This document shows positions 1 to 6,627 of a DNA stretch of 51,653 bases, in pieces. The DNA is from Nitrospira sp. CR1.2 (lineage in GTDB: Bacteria; Nitrospirota; Nitrospiria; Nitrospirales; Nitrospiraceae). The notes under the pieces were generated by a model. The model was not told the DNA's origin and did no database searches. It saw only the letters and a program-made list of their open reading frames with translations. The stretch is from assembly GCA_014055495.1 (NCBI GenBank), contig WIAG01000024.1, positions 1-51,653 on the forward strand. Reading direction: 5' to 3'. The translations under genes and the position numbers were made by a program. Position 1 is the stretch's first letter. Each line of letters begins with the position of its first letter.

Positions 1-1786
1 CCTCCAGTTCGGAGAGAATTGTTCGCCAGCAGACCGGGCACCAGGGCGGATTGTTTTGGTTCATCCGGCATTCCAGCACCGGTCGGAAGAGCCCGGTCGT
101 ATAGGAGCCTGCAGCCCCTTCAAACGCACCCACGCTGGTGCGTCGATTCCACCCGGCAGGTGGCCGGGCGGCATTTGTCGGTAACGGGGTAGTGGGAGCG
201 ACGAGGTCGAACCATTTCAACATGGTCCAATCCGACGGCGTCTCCGAGGTATTCGGGTACCTGCTCACGCCGGTGAACGTCTCCCCGGCGCTGTCGTTGA
301 CGTATTCATCGCCCAGAGCAAACAGGTTGTGCCCCATCTCATGGGCGACCGTCGCCATTCCACTGCCTTCCGTAAAATAGCCGGTGCCGGGGCCGACCGA
401 GCTGCATCCTCCCCAGGTGTCCGACTTGACGAGCACAATGACATGCTCGGCATCGGGAGCGAACCGCTCACGCAGTTTTTCGATGCGCGTGTCCGTAAAC
501 GTCGACAGATCGAACCAACAACGGTCCCAGCTGTCGTTGGGGATGAGACCGAGCCGAGAGAATTTGAACACATCGGAGACGATGGTGCCTCTCGAGTTGT
601 AGCGCCGCTCCCGAACGCCGGACTCCACGGATACCAAGTCGACCCGAACGACACGAAAGGCGTCTTGATGCAACAGCAGCTGGTCCAGGCGCAACGCGCC
701 CAGAACTTGGCTGGTGACCTGTGACCGATAGGCATGCATGTCGGTCTCGGCATACCCGTCTCCCATGATCAGAATCGAGAGTTTCGGATCAGATCCTGGA
801 CGACCCACCACATGCTCGGCGCGATCGTGGAGGGCTGTGCCGTGGTTCACCCACGTCCAGCGGGTCCCATCCCACGTGCGTTCGTACAACCGTCCGCTGG
901 CCGTGGATACAAAGAGCTTACTGTCCATCATGGCGGCACCGGGGGCGGCGTTGACGGTCGTGCCGGGCGGCGTGTCGTGGTCCACCCAGACCCACCGACT
1001 ACCGTTCCATAGCCGTTCATACAGGTGCCCATTGCCGGTTCCGACGAACAGTTTGCTGTCCATCATGGCGGCGCCGGGAGCCGTGGCGACGGTCGTCCCG
1101 GGCGGCGCGCCGTGGTCCACCCAGACCCACTGACTCCCATTCCACACTCGTTCGAATAGTCGTCCGTCCGCGGCGCCGACGAACAGTTTGCTGTTCATCA
1201 TCGCCGCCCCGGGCGCCGTGGCCACCGAGGTGCCGACCGGCAGGCCATGATCGACCCAGACCCATTGGGTCCCGTTCCAGACGCGTTCGTAGAGCCGCCC
1301 GTTCGCGGTCCCGACGAAGAGTTTGCTGTCCATCATGGCGGCACCGGGCGCCGTGGCGACAGTGGTGGCGGGCGGCGTGCCGTGGTCGTTCCACGCCCAA
1401 CGTCCCAGGTCGTTCCGCCAATGCCGCTCCCACAGATGCCCGTCGTCCGTGACGACAAAGAACTTCTCGTTCGACATTTCCGCGCCGGGACCGTGCACGA
1501 TGGGACGATTGCCCGGGCGGCCATGGCTGTTCCAGGCCCAGCGTCCGAGATCGCTCCGCCAATGCCGCTCCCACAGACTGCCGTCGGCCACGACGACAAA
1601 CAGTTTTTCGTCCAGCATCGCCGCGCCGGGCGTGCCGGTGACGGCACTGCCGGAAGGTTTGCCATGGTTGATCCAGATCCACTCGTCTCCATCCCACCAT
1701 CGCTCGTACAGGTCGGTGAAGTCGCCGTTCAGGCGTGAGACGAAGAGCTTGCTGTCTAACATGGCCGCGCCGGGTCCGCTAATCAT
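1..1786 (-). CDS. M64-family zinc metallopeptidase with N-terminal seven-repeat propeller-like domain (3' end cut by window edge)
   Basis: The frame stays open from 1786 to the left edge (595 codons), so the C-terminus is missing. Residues about 11-315 are seven repeats of 45-48 residues, each with a core like LYERxWNGxxWxWxxHG and ending near APGAAMMD. Seven such units suggest a seven-bladed beta-propeller of the DUF346/PLL lectin kind. The peptidase part follows from about 320; HEMGH at 482-486 and GDEY at 492-495 match the zinc site of the M64 (IgA peptidase) family, and a Cys-rich tail (LECRM, CPVCW) is present at the edge. The ATG at 1786 is the only Met near the start. The frame extends upstream to a stop at 1859-1861 with faint repeat similarity, and there is no signal peptide, so the true start may be lost or frameshifted. 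The family assignment is strong; the substrate is unknown. Confidence 0.85.
   Translation of the reverse strand, partial: MISGPGAAMLDSKLFVSRLNGDFTDLYERWWDGDEWIWINHGKPSGSAVTGTPGAAMLDEKLFVVVADGSLWERHWRSDLGRWAWNSHGRPGNRPIVHGPGAEMSNEKFFVVTDDGHLWERHWRNDLGRWAWNDHGTPPATTVATAPGAAMMDSKLFVGTANGRLYERVWNGTQWVWVDHGLPVGTSVATAPGAAMMNSKLFVGAADGRLFERVWNGSQWVWVDHGAPPGTTVATAPGAAMMDSKLFVGTGNGHLYERLWNGSRWVWVDHDTPPGTTVNAAPGAAMMDSKLFVSTASGRLYERTWDGTRWTWVNHGTALHDRAEHVVGRPGSDPKLSILIMGDGYAETDMHAYRSQVTSQVLGALRLDQLLLHQDAFRVVRVDLVSVESGVRERRYNSRGTIVSDVFKFSRLGLIPNDSWDRCWFDLSTFTDTRIEKLRERFAPDAEHVIVLVKSDTWGGCSSVGPGTGYFTEGSGMATVAHEMGHNLFALGDEYVNDSAGETFTGVSRYPNTSETPSDWTMLKWFDLVAPTTPLPTNAARPPAGWNRRTSVGAFEGAAGSYTTGLFRPVLECRMNQNNPPWCPVCWRTILSELE
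933..1756 (-). repeat. Tandem coding repeats (45-48 codons) in the M64 peptidase gene
   Basis: Within the peptidase gene a unit of about 135 bp (45 codons) is repeated, with near-identical phrases such as gtccatcatggcggc recurring about every 135 bp between 925 and 1330. Older, more diverged 47-48 codon copies lie at the N-terminal side (1330-1750). The downstream copies are much more alike than the upstream ones, which suggests recent duplication or gene conversion of blades 4 to 6. Confidence 0.85.
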
Positions 1787-1861
1787 GCGATCCTCGAATG
1801 AAGGCTCCGTCGAAAAACCGGAGACATGGAAAAATGAACGCCACAGAATATGATCGAATCA

Positions 1862-2068
1862 TGTGGGTGCTGAGGCCACGCAGTGAGCTCTCTGTGAAAT
1901 TCGTCACCGTCGGCAGGTGGTAGTTTGCGACTGGCGACTCTGCTCCGTTCCTGTCGGCCTCGATGCGGCGCATTATCTGCGCCTGTGTGGATTCAGTCAA
2001 TGCAGGCACCATGACACGAGGGGCGTATGCCTCCAGGCAATAAGCGTGATCGATGCGAGACGCCGTTG
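1862..2068. other. Gene-poor spacer
   Basis: The stretch between the peptidase start and the toxin remnant holds only short overlapping frames with no recognisable protein and no clear promoter or RNA element. With the remnant it forms about 660 bp of probably non-coding DNA. Confidence 0.5.
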
Positions 2069-2394
2069 CTATGCGAGAGGTGGTAGGGCGACGGGGCGCT
2101 CCCATGATGGCCGCACGCAGGCCCGGAGGAACAGTTCTCCTGTCGGTCCCGGCCGCCTAAACCGCTTGAGTGCTTCCTGATAGATCGCGAGATCTTCGCG
2201 CTTGCCAATAGCGACGACTTCAACCAGGATCTGCTGGTCCATAAATCGGTACACGATACGGATCGATTTGTTTTTGCTGCGTAGAGTTTGTCGTAGCCGG
2301 TGAGAGCTCTCGTTATTTGATTCGCGTTCATGACTATCTCTGCTACCCTCTGATTCCTCAGGCAAAAGTAATTGAGGTCTGCGTGTTCTCGCAT
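2069..2394 (-). pseudogene. RelE/ParE-type toxin remnant, frameshifted
   Basis: Two overlapping minus-strand frames together spell one RelE/ParE-like toxin. One gives ALTGYDKLYAAK (to about 2265); after a one-base shift in the AAAAACAAA run near 2267 the other gives KSIRIVYRF and ILVEVVAIGKRE and ends around ALKRF near 2159. The reading then runs on into unrelated sequence to 2069. The N-terminal half of a normal 80-100 residue toxin is poorly preserved, and no antitoxin gene lies beside it. It is most likely a dead toxin gene. A sequencing error in the A-run is the alternative, but the missing N-terminus argues for decay. Confidence 0.6.
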
Positions 2395-2447
2395 TCCTGC
2401 CGCGGCTCCTCGCCGGATTTCTGACTCATGGAAGGACGGTGGACGTT

Positions 2448-2840
2448 ATGAACCCTGCTCCTCAGGTGACATTCACGGCTGATTTCTTCAAGCCCCTCCC
2501 CGGCGAGGAGGAGCACACCAATCCCGGCTGTTATGGCCAAGCCTTGGCCAATTGGCTGGCCGATCGGTTTCGGGAGCGAGGGGTATCGGTAGAGGGAGTC
2601 ATTCCGGAAGATTTCGGCTGGGTCGTGATGGTCTCGCGTACGCCGTTCATGCTGTGGCTGGCTTGCAGCAACACGGAAGACAGTACCACCGAATGGACAG
2701 TCTACCCGGTCGCGGAATTATCTGTCGTGCAGCGCCTGTTGAAGCGTGTTGATCCGGCGCCGGAGATCGAACGGTTGAGGGCCCATCTGGCTGAGTTGGT
2801 TCCTTCGATTCCAGGCGTCACGAATGTCGTCTGGGAGTGA
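2448..2840 (+). CDS. Small conserved hypothetical protein (130 aa)
   Basis: An acidic soluble protein of about 130 residues without signal peptide or membrane segment. It carries a GQALANWLADRFRERG helix and an EDFGWVV strand, a pattern I associate with small uncharacterised proteins of proteobacteria and Nitrospira; no function is known to me. The ATG at 2448 is preferred over the GTG at 2439 because the GGAAGGA at 2430-2436 is correctly spaced only for the ATG. It stands alone, with an inverted repeat (AGCGAA/TTCGCT, 2893-2911) downstream that could be a weak terminator although it has no T-run. Confidence 0.75.
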   Translation: MNPAPQVTFTADFFKPLPGEEEHTNPGCYGQALANWLADRFRERGVSVEGVIPEDFGWVVMVSRTPFMLWLACSNTEDSTTEWTVYPVAELSVVQRLLKRVDPAPEIERLRAHLAELVPSIPGVTNVVWE

Positions 2841-2892
2841 ACGCGCAGAACCCGCGCTGGTCAGGGTCGTCCCGGGTTGCTTCTCCCCGGCG

Positions 2893-2911
2893 AGCGAATG
2901 TTTGGTTCGCT
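2893..2911. repeat. Inverted repeat AGCGAA-N7-TTCGCT
   Basis: A perfect 6-bp inverted repeat with a 7-nt loop between the small hypothetical gene and the hicBA-like pair. No T-tract follows, so a terminator role is uncertain; it could also be part of the toxin-antitoxin control region. Confidence 0.4.
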
Positions 2912-2927
2912 AGACATTGGCTTCGGA

Positions 2928-2948
2928 TATGATTAGCATGGCGCTAAT
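2928..2948 (+). promoter_or_regulatory. Candidate hicBA promoter -10 and operator
   Basis: TATGAT at 2928-2933 is a good -10 element (5 of 6 matches) although no convincing -35 is visible. It overlaps the palindrome ATTAGC-atggc-GCTAAT (2932-2948), which ends 21 nt before the HicB-like start codon. Autoregulation of toxin-antitoxin operons through a palindrome overlapping the promoter is usual, so I read this as a candidate operator. Confidence 0.45.
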
Positions 2949-2969
2949 GGAGCTAGACGGAGGGAAAGA

Positions 2970-3176
2970 ATGACCGAGCTCATCTTCATGGTCGAGGAGG
3001 CGCCGGAGGGCGGTTTCGTGGCTCGATCCCTAGGCCCATCGATTTTCACGGAGGCTGACTCGCTCGCCGAACTTCCGGAAAAGGTGCGAGATGCCGTCCG
3101 TTGTCACTTTGAAGATGGAGAGGGCCCTAAGGTGATCCGACTCCATCATGTTCGCGAGCAAGTTATCACTGCATGA
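2970..3176 (+). CDS. HicB-like antitoxin (short form)
   Basis: This 68-residue protein has the short HicB fold pattern: strand FMVEEAPEGGFVARSLG, then a helix (SLAELPEKVRDAVRCHF) and a C-terminal strand. It would bind and neutralise the HicA-like protein encoded next, with which it overlaps by 4 nt (ATGA), indicating translational coupling. The start has a good ribosome site (GGAGGGAAAG). The C-terminal DNA-binding domain of full-length HicB is absent, as in the stand-alone short HicB_lk family. Order is antitoxin first, opposite to the classical hicA-hicB. Confidence 0.8.
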   Translation: MTELIFMVEEAPEGGFVARSLGPSIFTEADSLAELPEKVRDAVRCHFEDGEGPKVIRLHHVREQVITA

Positions 3177-3415
3177 GGCTTCCTCGGGATGTATCGGGAA
3201 GCGATCTGGCCCATATTCTTCGGAAACTGGGCTATTCAATCACGAGACAAACCGGCAGCCACCTGAGGCTCACGACCACCGAGCACGGTGAGCACCATAT
3301 TACGATTCCTCAGCATAGCCCTCTTCGCATTGGAACACTCTCCGCAATCCTCACCGACGTTGCCCTACACTTTGAGTTGACCCGCGAGCAACTCCATCAG
3401 CAACTCTTTGAGTGA
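3173..3415 (+). CDS. HicA-like mRNA interferase toxin
   Basis: An 80-residue protein of the HicA (YcfA, double-stranded-RNA-binding-like) family. LRKLGYSITRQTGSHLRLT contains the characteristic helix, the Gly-Ser-His with the presumed catalytic histidine, and the following strand; HHITIPQHSPLRIGTL is the second conserved block. It is probably an mRNA-cleaving toxin held by the preceding HicB-like protein. The frame is intact and complete, so the module may be functional. Confidence 0.85.
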   Translation: MRLPRDVSGSDLAHILRKLGYSITRQTGSHLRLTTTEHGEHHITIPQHSPLRIGTLSAILTDVALHFELTREQLHQQLFE

Positions 3416-3420
3416 CCGCC

Positions 3421-3573
3421 ATGGGCTTGGACGAGATTCTCTTTCGCGGCATCAACGGCGTGGCTGGGCAGTCGAGCCTGCTCGATTGGATCGGCGTGGA
3501 ATTGGCCAAGCCGGGTAACCTGCTGGAGCAAAGAAAAGGGGTCGGGAGTCTTTTCTTCACAGCCTCACGCTGA
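3421..3573 (+). pseudogene. 5' stump of a PAP2 phosphatase paralogue, cut by the RAYT element
   Basis: From ATG 3421 the first 35 codons (MGLDEILFRGINGV... to ELAKPGNLL) match the N-terminus of the complete PAP2 gene at 7644; I count 79 of 105 identical bases. At about 3526 the similarity stops and the frame reads into the terminal repeat of the RAYT element, ending at a TGA at 3571-3573. The rest of the paralogue is not found on the other side of the element. This is a truncated copy, not a recent duplication, because the identity is only about 75%. Confidence 0.75.
3531..3557 (+). repeat. Left inverted repeat of the RAYT element
   Basis: The 27-nt sequence is the reverse complement of the right end; 23 bases pair without mismatch before a 3-nt difference in the outer A/T-rich part. 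Confidence 0.8.
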
Positions 3574-3592
3574 ACTCGCTACAAATTTCTCC

Positions 3593-4262
3593 ATGCCACG
3601 CCGCCCACGTCTCGCTGCTGGAGATCTCTCCTACCACGTCCTGAACCGCCACGTCGGTCGACTCCCTTGTTTGAGAGACCCACTGACTACGCCGCCTTTG
3701 AAAAGATTCTGGCCGAAGCCCAGGCCGCCTCTCGCATCCGCATCGCCGCCTATTGCCTGATGCCCAATCACTGGCACCTGCTGCTGTGGCCCGGACATGA
3801 CGGTGAGCTTTCGGAAATTCTCCGCTGGATCACGGTTACCCACACCCAACGATGGCATGCCACGCACCAGACCGCTGGGACCGGCCCGGTCTATCAAGGC
3901 CGCTTCAAGTCGTTTCCCGTCCAATCCGATGAGCATTTCCTCACCGTCGCCCGCTATGTGGAGCGCAATGCTCTCCAGGCTAACCTGGTAGACCGGGCTT
4001 AAGACTGGTAGTGGTCCAGCTTCTGGCGACGATCACAGGGAGAACCCAACCTAACAGCATGGCTCAGTGACTGGCCGGTAGAAAGGCCACGTGATTGGGT
4101 GACGCGGGTGAGTCGCCCCCAGAGCGCATCTGAATTGGAAGCGCTGCGGGTGAGCGTGTAACGTGGGCGGCCGTTCGGCGAAGAAGCTGGGTGCAGCGGA
4201 TGACAAAACGATTTGGAATGGAATCGACCTTACGGCCACGGGGACGGCCAAAAGAGTCCTAA
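3593..4262 (+). pseudogene. REP-associated tyrosine transposase (Y1/IS200-like), inactivated
   Basis: The start MPRRPRLAAGDLSYHVLNR is typical of RAYT proteins. One base is missing near 3665 (RLP then LFERP in another frame). The body holds the catalytic HUH-type motif MPNHWHLLLWP, the ITVTHTQRWHA block and GRFKSFPVQ; a tyrosine-bearing helix (ARYVERNALQANLV) precedes a TAA at 4000-4002. Translation of the DNA beyond still gives RAYT sequence (GEPNLTAWLSDWPVERPRDW) with further stops (TAG about 4009, a TAA about 4160), one more frameshift near 4190 and the natural end at 4260-4262. At least three stops and two frameshifts: an old, dead copy. Confidence 0.85.
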
Positions 4263-4290
4263 GAAAAGACTCCCGACCCCTTTGTTTCTT
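4261..4290 (-). repeat. Right inverted repeat of the RAYT element
   Basis: Matches the reverse complement of the left repeat over 23 bases, immediately after the ancestral stop codon of the transposase gene. Confidence 0.8.
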
Positions 4291-4295
4291 CCCAA

Positions 4296-4400
4296 GCAAA
4301 GGCCTCGGAGTTGTTAACGCCGGAAGTGCAGGCAGCACTTACTGCACTCGATGATTGGTTAAAGTCCAGTGATGAGCAGTACTGCAGAAATGTCGTCTAA
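4296..4400 (+). pseudogene. Tail of a truncated unknown gene, probably from a cassette
   Basis: Directly right of the RAYT element a 34-codon frame reads like a natural protein C-terminus (SELLTPEVQAALTALDDWLK then CRNVV, stop TAA at 4398-4400). The stop lies inside GTCTAAC, the first arm of an attC-like site, exactly as at 7102-7108. I read it as the last part of a cassette gene whose 5' end was lost with the element. The product is not recognised. Confidence 0.4.
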
Positions 4401-4454
4401 CTCCTCCATCGGGTGGAAGTCCGAACGGCTTTGCCTTTCTGCCGCCGCCCATGG
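4395..4454 (+). repeat. attC-like recombination site A (degenerate)
   Basis: GTCTAAC at 4395-4401 fits the attC consensus RYYYAAC. The following arm CCATCGGGTGG (4406-4416) pairs with CCGCCCATGG (4445-4454), one bulge and one G-T pair, like the L''/L' stem of attC sites; the sequence tccatc-N-gggtgg is close to the commonest attC arms. A clean GTTRRRY partner is missing nearby; GTTGAGT (4527-4533) or GTTAGGC (4601-4607) are candidates but make the site too long or unsymmetric. Probably decayed or rearranged. Confidence 0.45.
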
Positions 4455-4642
4455 CCACGATGATTCCTAGCACTGTTTCCTTGGACATAAGATGCCGTGG
4501 GACAGCAGGAGAACCATTGACAAGTTGTTGAGTGTGCGCAAGAATCCCGCACCATCTCGCGCCTTACGGATGGGTCTTGTGCTGGCTAGTATCCTCAATA
4601 GTTAGGCTGCAATCGCGAAATCTTAGTCCGCGGTGAGAGTGG
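4401..4642. other. Short gene-less stretch within the cassette region
   Basis: Contains attC-like site A and ends with the core-site motif GTTAGGC at 4601-4607, 36 nt before the next start codon. No open frame with protein character was seen. It may be the remains of a gene-less or deleted cassette. Confidence 0.4.
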
Positions 4643-5755
4643 ATGCTTCTTGCTAGAATTCAACGCGACCTATTCGACTTTACCGATCGGGATCCGGAAG
4701 ATTTCGGTGGTCTGGTTGAGTTCTGGTATCGGGCAAACAGTGAAGTTCTGTCTGCGGCTCTGTCGGGTCACACTGGGGTCAATCTCATCCTCAACGTAAC
4801 GTCGTTCCGCAACTTCGAAGCACTTGCAAAGAAGATGTTCCTGATTGCTGACACCCTGATCCTTCGCGATACACGAGACTGGGCATCTGACAATGCTAGT
4901 TATCGATCTATTCCAATGCCCGTCGATGAATATCGACCGGGCTATATTCCAGAAGTACTTGACGAATTGCAGAATCTTCGGCCCTCTCCATTGACGCTCC
5001 TTTATCGCCCGGGGCTTGCTTGGACGAGCAAATCAAAGACACTGAACAACGGGCTGAAAGTTGCCTATGCTGGCTGGTCTTATCACAGCATACCGTCTGA
5101 GTTCTTGGAATGGATTGGAGGCCCCGGACGCGAGTACATGAAAACGGGCCAGATCATTTACGCCCCGTTCATCCCACCCCTGAATATGGAGCTCGAGTTT
5201 CTCAAGCATCAGGTCAACCTCCCAGAACAGTTCGGCGCTTATTCCCTGTTTCATGAACGGCACGAATGGCTTACGGACGATCGTCTTCAGGCGTTGCTGT
5301 CTCTGCAGGTCCCATTTTTAGATGGGATTGACATCACAACAATCTCAAAGGTCAAGGAGGACAACTATGACGCCTTTAGCGCGTTTAGCCGGACACTTCT
5401 TGATTCAGTGAACGGCATTAAGTCGTTGGTTGGTACTGAGGGGTTTGCTAGAGAGGTGCGAAGCATTCAACGAAACCAGATCGATGCTGCGCTGAATGAT
5501 GTGAAAAAGACATTTGCGAGAATCGAGAAATCAAGTGTCCTTCGCAAGATGGGCATTCTCACAGGCTTAGTCGGACTGGACGCAGTTGCGTTCATGGGGG
5601 TGCCGGTTACAACAATTACTACTGGGGTGGTAGCGAGCGCAGTAGCCATGATTGCTGACCGCGTCGCACAGCTCAAAGACCAGGGCGAAATCAGTGACAA
5701 GAAGGGATACTTCCTTTGGAAATTGCAGGCTGCTCAAACCAAGGTTCACGCCTGA
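4643..5755 (+). CDS. Unknown cassette-borne protein, 370 aa, with C-terminal hydrophobic segment
   Basis: I do not recognise a family. The first 280 residues look soluble and rich in aromatic residues; residues about 305-340 (GILTGLVGLDAVAFMGVPV and on) are hydrophobic and may form one or two membrane helices, preceded by a charged helix (DVKKTFARIEKSSVLRKM). The gene begins 36 nt after the core-site motif GTTAGGC and its stop is 7 nt before the GCCTAAC of attC-like site B, the layout of a promoterless integron cassette gene. The base composition is clearly lower in GC than the housekeeping genes further right, which supports transfer. A stress or defence role would be speculation. Confidence 0.8.
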   Translation: MLLARIQRDLFDFTDRDPEDFGGLVEFWYRANSEVLSAALSGHTGVNLILNVTSFRNFEALAKKMFLIADTLILRDTRDWASDNASYRSIPMPVDEYRPGYIPEVLDELQNLRPSPLTLLYRPGLAWTSKSKTLNNGLKVAYAGWSYHSIPSEFLEWIGGPGREYMKTGQIIYAPFIPPLNMELEFLKHQVNLPEQFGAYSLFHERHEWLTDDRLQALLSLQVPFLDGIDITTISKVKEDNYDAFSAFSRTLLDSVNGIKSLVGTEGFAREVRSIQRNQIDAALNDVKKTFARIEKSSVLRKMGILTGLVGLDAVAFMGVPVTTITTGVVASAVAMIADRVAQLKDQGEISDKKGYFLWKLQAAQTKVHA

Positions 5756-5762
5756 CATTGCA

Positions 5763-5866
5763 GCCTAACAACGGCATGCATCCGACCTCAAGTTAGTTTG
5801 AACGTCATCGAGAACTTGTGCCGGTTTTGGCGTCGAGTGCGCGGCGGGTGATGCTGGCCGTTGGGT
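5763..5866 (+). repeat. attC-like recombination site B
   Basis: GCCTAAC (5763-5769, RYYYAAC) and GTTGGGT (5860-5866, GTTRRRY) frame 104 bp and pair at all seven positions counting two G-T pairs. Inside, GGCATGCATC on the left pairs with GATGCTGGCC on the right with a bulge, as L'' and L' arms do. Size and symmetry fit attC sites (about 57-141 bp). It separates the 370-aa gene from the 230-aa gene, both in the same direction. Confidence 0.65.
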
Positions 5867-5908
5867 GTCGAAGGAGGCGCCTCTGCATTGCAAGCGAGGT
5901 GAAGCATC

Positions 5909-6601
5909 GTGAAAGATGAGCTGCTTGATAGGCTTCATCGCTGTTACGCGGCCATTGACGCCGCGGTGGAAGGCGACCTGAGCAAGTTCCCACCGAAGAT
6001 CATTGCTGGCGAGAAGCAGTTCGGCCTCTACCAGGATTTTCTTGATGGCCTTACGGAGCCCCAGATCTCTAACTTGGCGCATACGCTGATCCACAACATC
6101 GCGAACCTCCGAGATCATCTTCGCCGATGGGCTGGGAAGAATGGCCTAGATCAAAAAGATATTGAAAGAACAATCGCCGGTTGCGCGGCGCTACAGATGA
6201 TTATTGATCTCTCCAACAACGACAAGCATGGTTATCCGTCGCGGGATGGTGGTCACTCTAAAAGATCGCCCAAGCTGCTGGACGTGAAGCGTGTTCTAAG
6301 GATGTCAGCTGGTCCCGTCGCGGGATTGGGAATAGCAATCGTGTTTATGCCCACTGGGCCGAAGCAGATTGCTTCTGGAGGCGGATTCTCACAGGTTCTT
6401 GTTACCGGTTCAGTCGTTGACGGCAGCGGTGCGCCTCTCGGCGATCTGTACGAGCTTGGAATCGAAGCACTAAAGGCATGGGAGCGACAGTTTGCAGCGT
6501 TCGGCATCGGTTCTGGGCAGTATAACTCGCGGCTTAAGCGGAGCGCCAAACAGTTACGCTGTAGGGTTCCCGTCGCGCTGCGCGCGCCGGCGCTCGCTTA
6601 G
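5909..6601 (+). CDS. Unknown cassette-borne soluble protein, 230 aa
   Basis: Starts with GTG 5909 behind GAGGTGAAG, 43 nt after the presumed recombination point of site B. The N-terminal half is helical (LIHNIANLRDHLRRW, then IIDLSNNDKHGY); the NDKHG block recurs in uncharacterised proteins with HEPN-like helical bundles, but I cannot assign the family. The second half is beta-rich (VAGLGIAIVFMP, FSQVLVTGSVVDGSG). The last 20 residues or so (AKQLRCRVPVALRAPALA) are encoded by attC-like site C, a known side effect of cassette insertion, so the ancestral protein was probably shorter. Confidence 0.75.
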   Translation: MKDELLDRLHRCYAAIDAAVEGDLSKFPPKIIAGEKQFGLYQDFLDGLTEPQISNLAHTLIHNIANLRDHLRRWAGKNGLDQKDIERTIAGCAALQMIIDLSNNDKHGYPSRDGGHSKRSPKLLDVKRVLRMSAGPVAGLGIAIVFMPTGPKQIASGGGFSQVLVTGSVVDGSGAPLGDLYELGIEALKAWERQFAAFGIGSGQYNSRLKRSAKQLRCRVPVALRAPALA

Positions 6602-6616
6602 TCGCAATGTTTGGGT
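6545..6616 (+). repeat. attC-like recombination site C
   Basis: GCCAAAC (6545-6551) pairs with GTTTGGGT (6609-6616). Next to them AGTTACGCTG faces AGTCGCAAT with two bulges. Total length 72 bp. Both outer arms carry one extra base against the consensus (AAAC/GTTT rather than AAC/GTT), a compensated change that keeps pairing. It lies between two same-direction unknown genes, and the next start codon is only 12 nt beyond. Confidence 0.55.
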
Positions 6617-6627
6617 GAGCAGCAAAT

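Larger units (their letters stand above)
3531..4290. mobile_element. RAYT / IS200-like element bounded by inverted repeats
   Basis: The element is delimited by 3531-3557 and 4261-4290, inverted copies sharing 23 consecutive bases (aagaaaagactcccgacccc followed by ttt). Between them lies a decayed REP-associated tyrosine transposase gene. The repeats resemble the REP/BIME palindromes mobilised by such enzymes. On the left it interrupts a PAP2 gene; on the right it abuts the tail of an apparent cassette gene, so the two flanks are unrelated and a deletion or a second rearrangement must have occurred. Confidence 0.75.

Noticed and set aside
1017-1700. Long minus-strand frame rich in Arg and His over the repeat region
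   Set aside because: It is the wrong frame of the peptidase repeat; the true frame is the one giving HEMGH and regular WNGxxWxW units.
1779-2105. 108-codon minus-strand frame upstream of the peptidase
   Set aside because: No protein character, no ribosome site and a different frame from the peptidase; it overlaps the repeat start by chance.
4051-4338. 95-codon minus-strand frame in the RAYT region
   Set aside because: Antisense to clear, though broken, transposase sequence.
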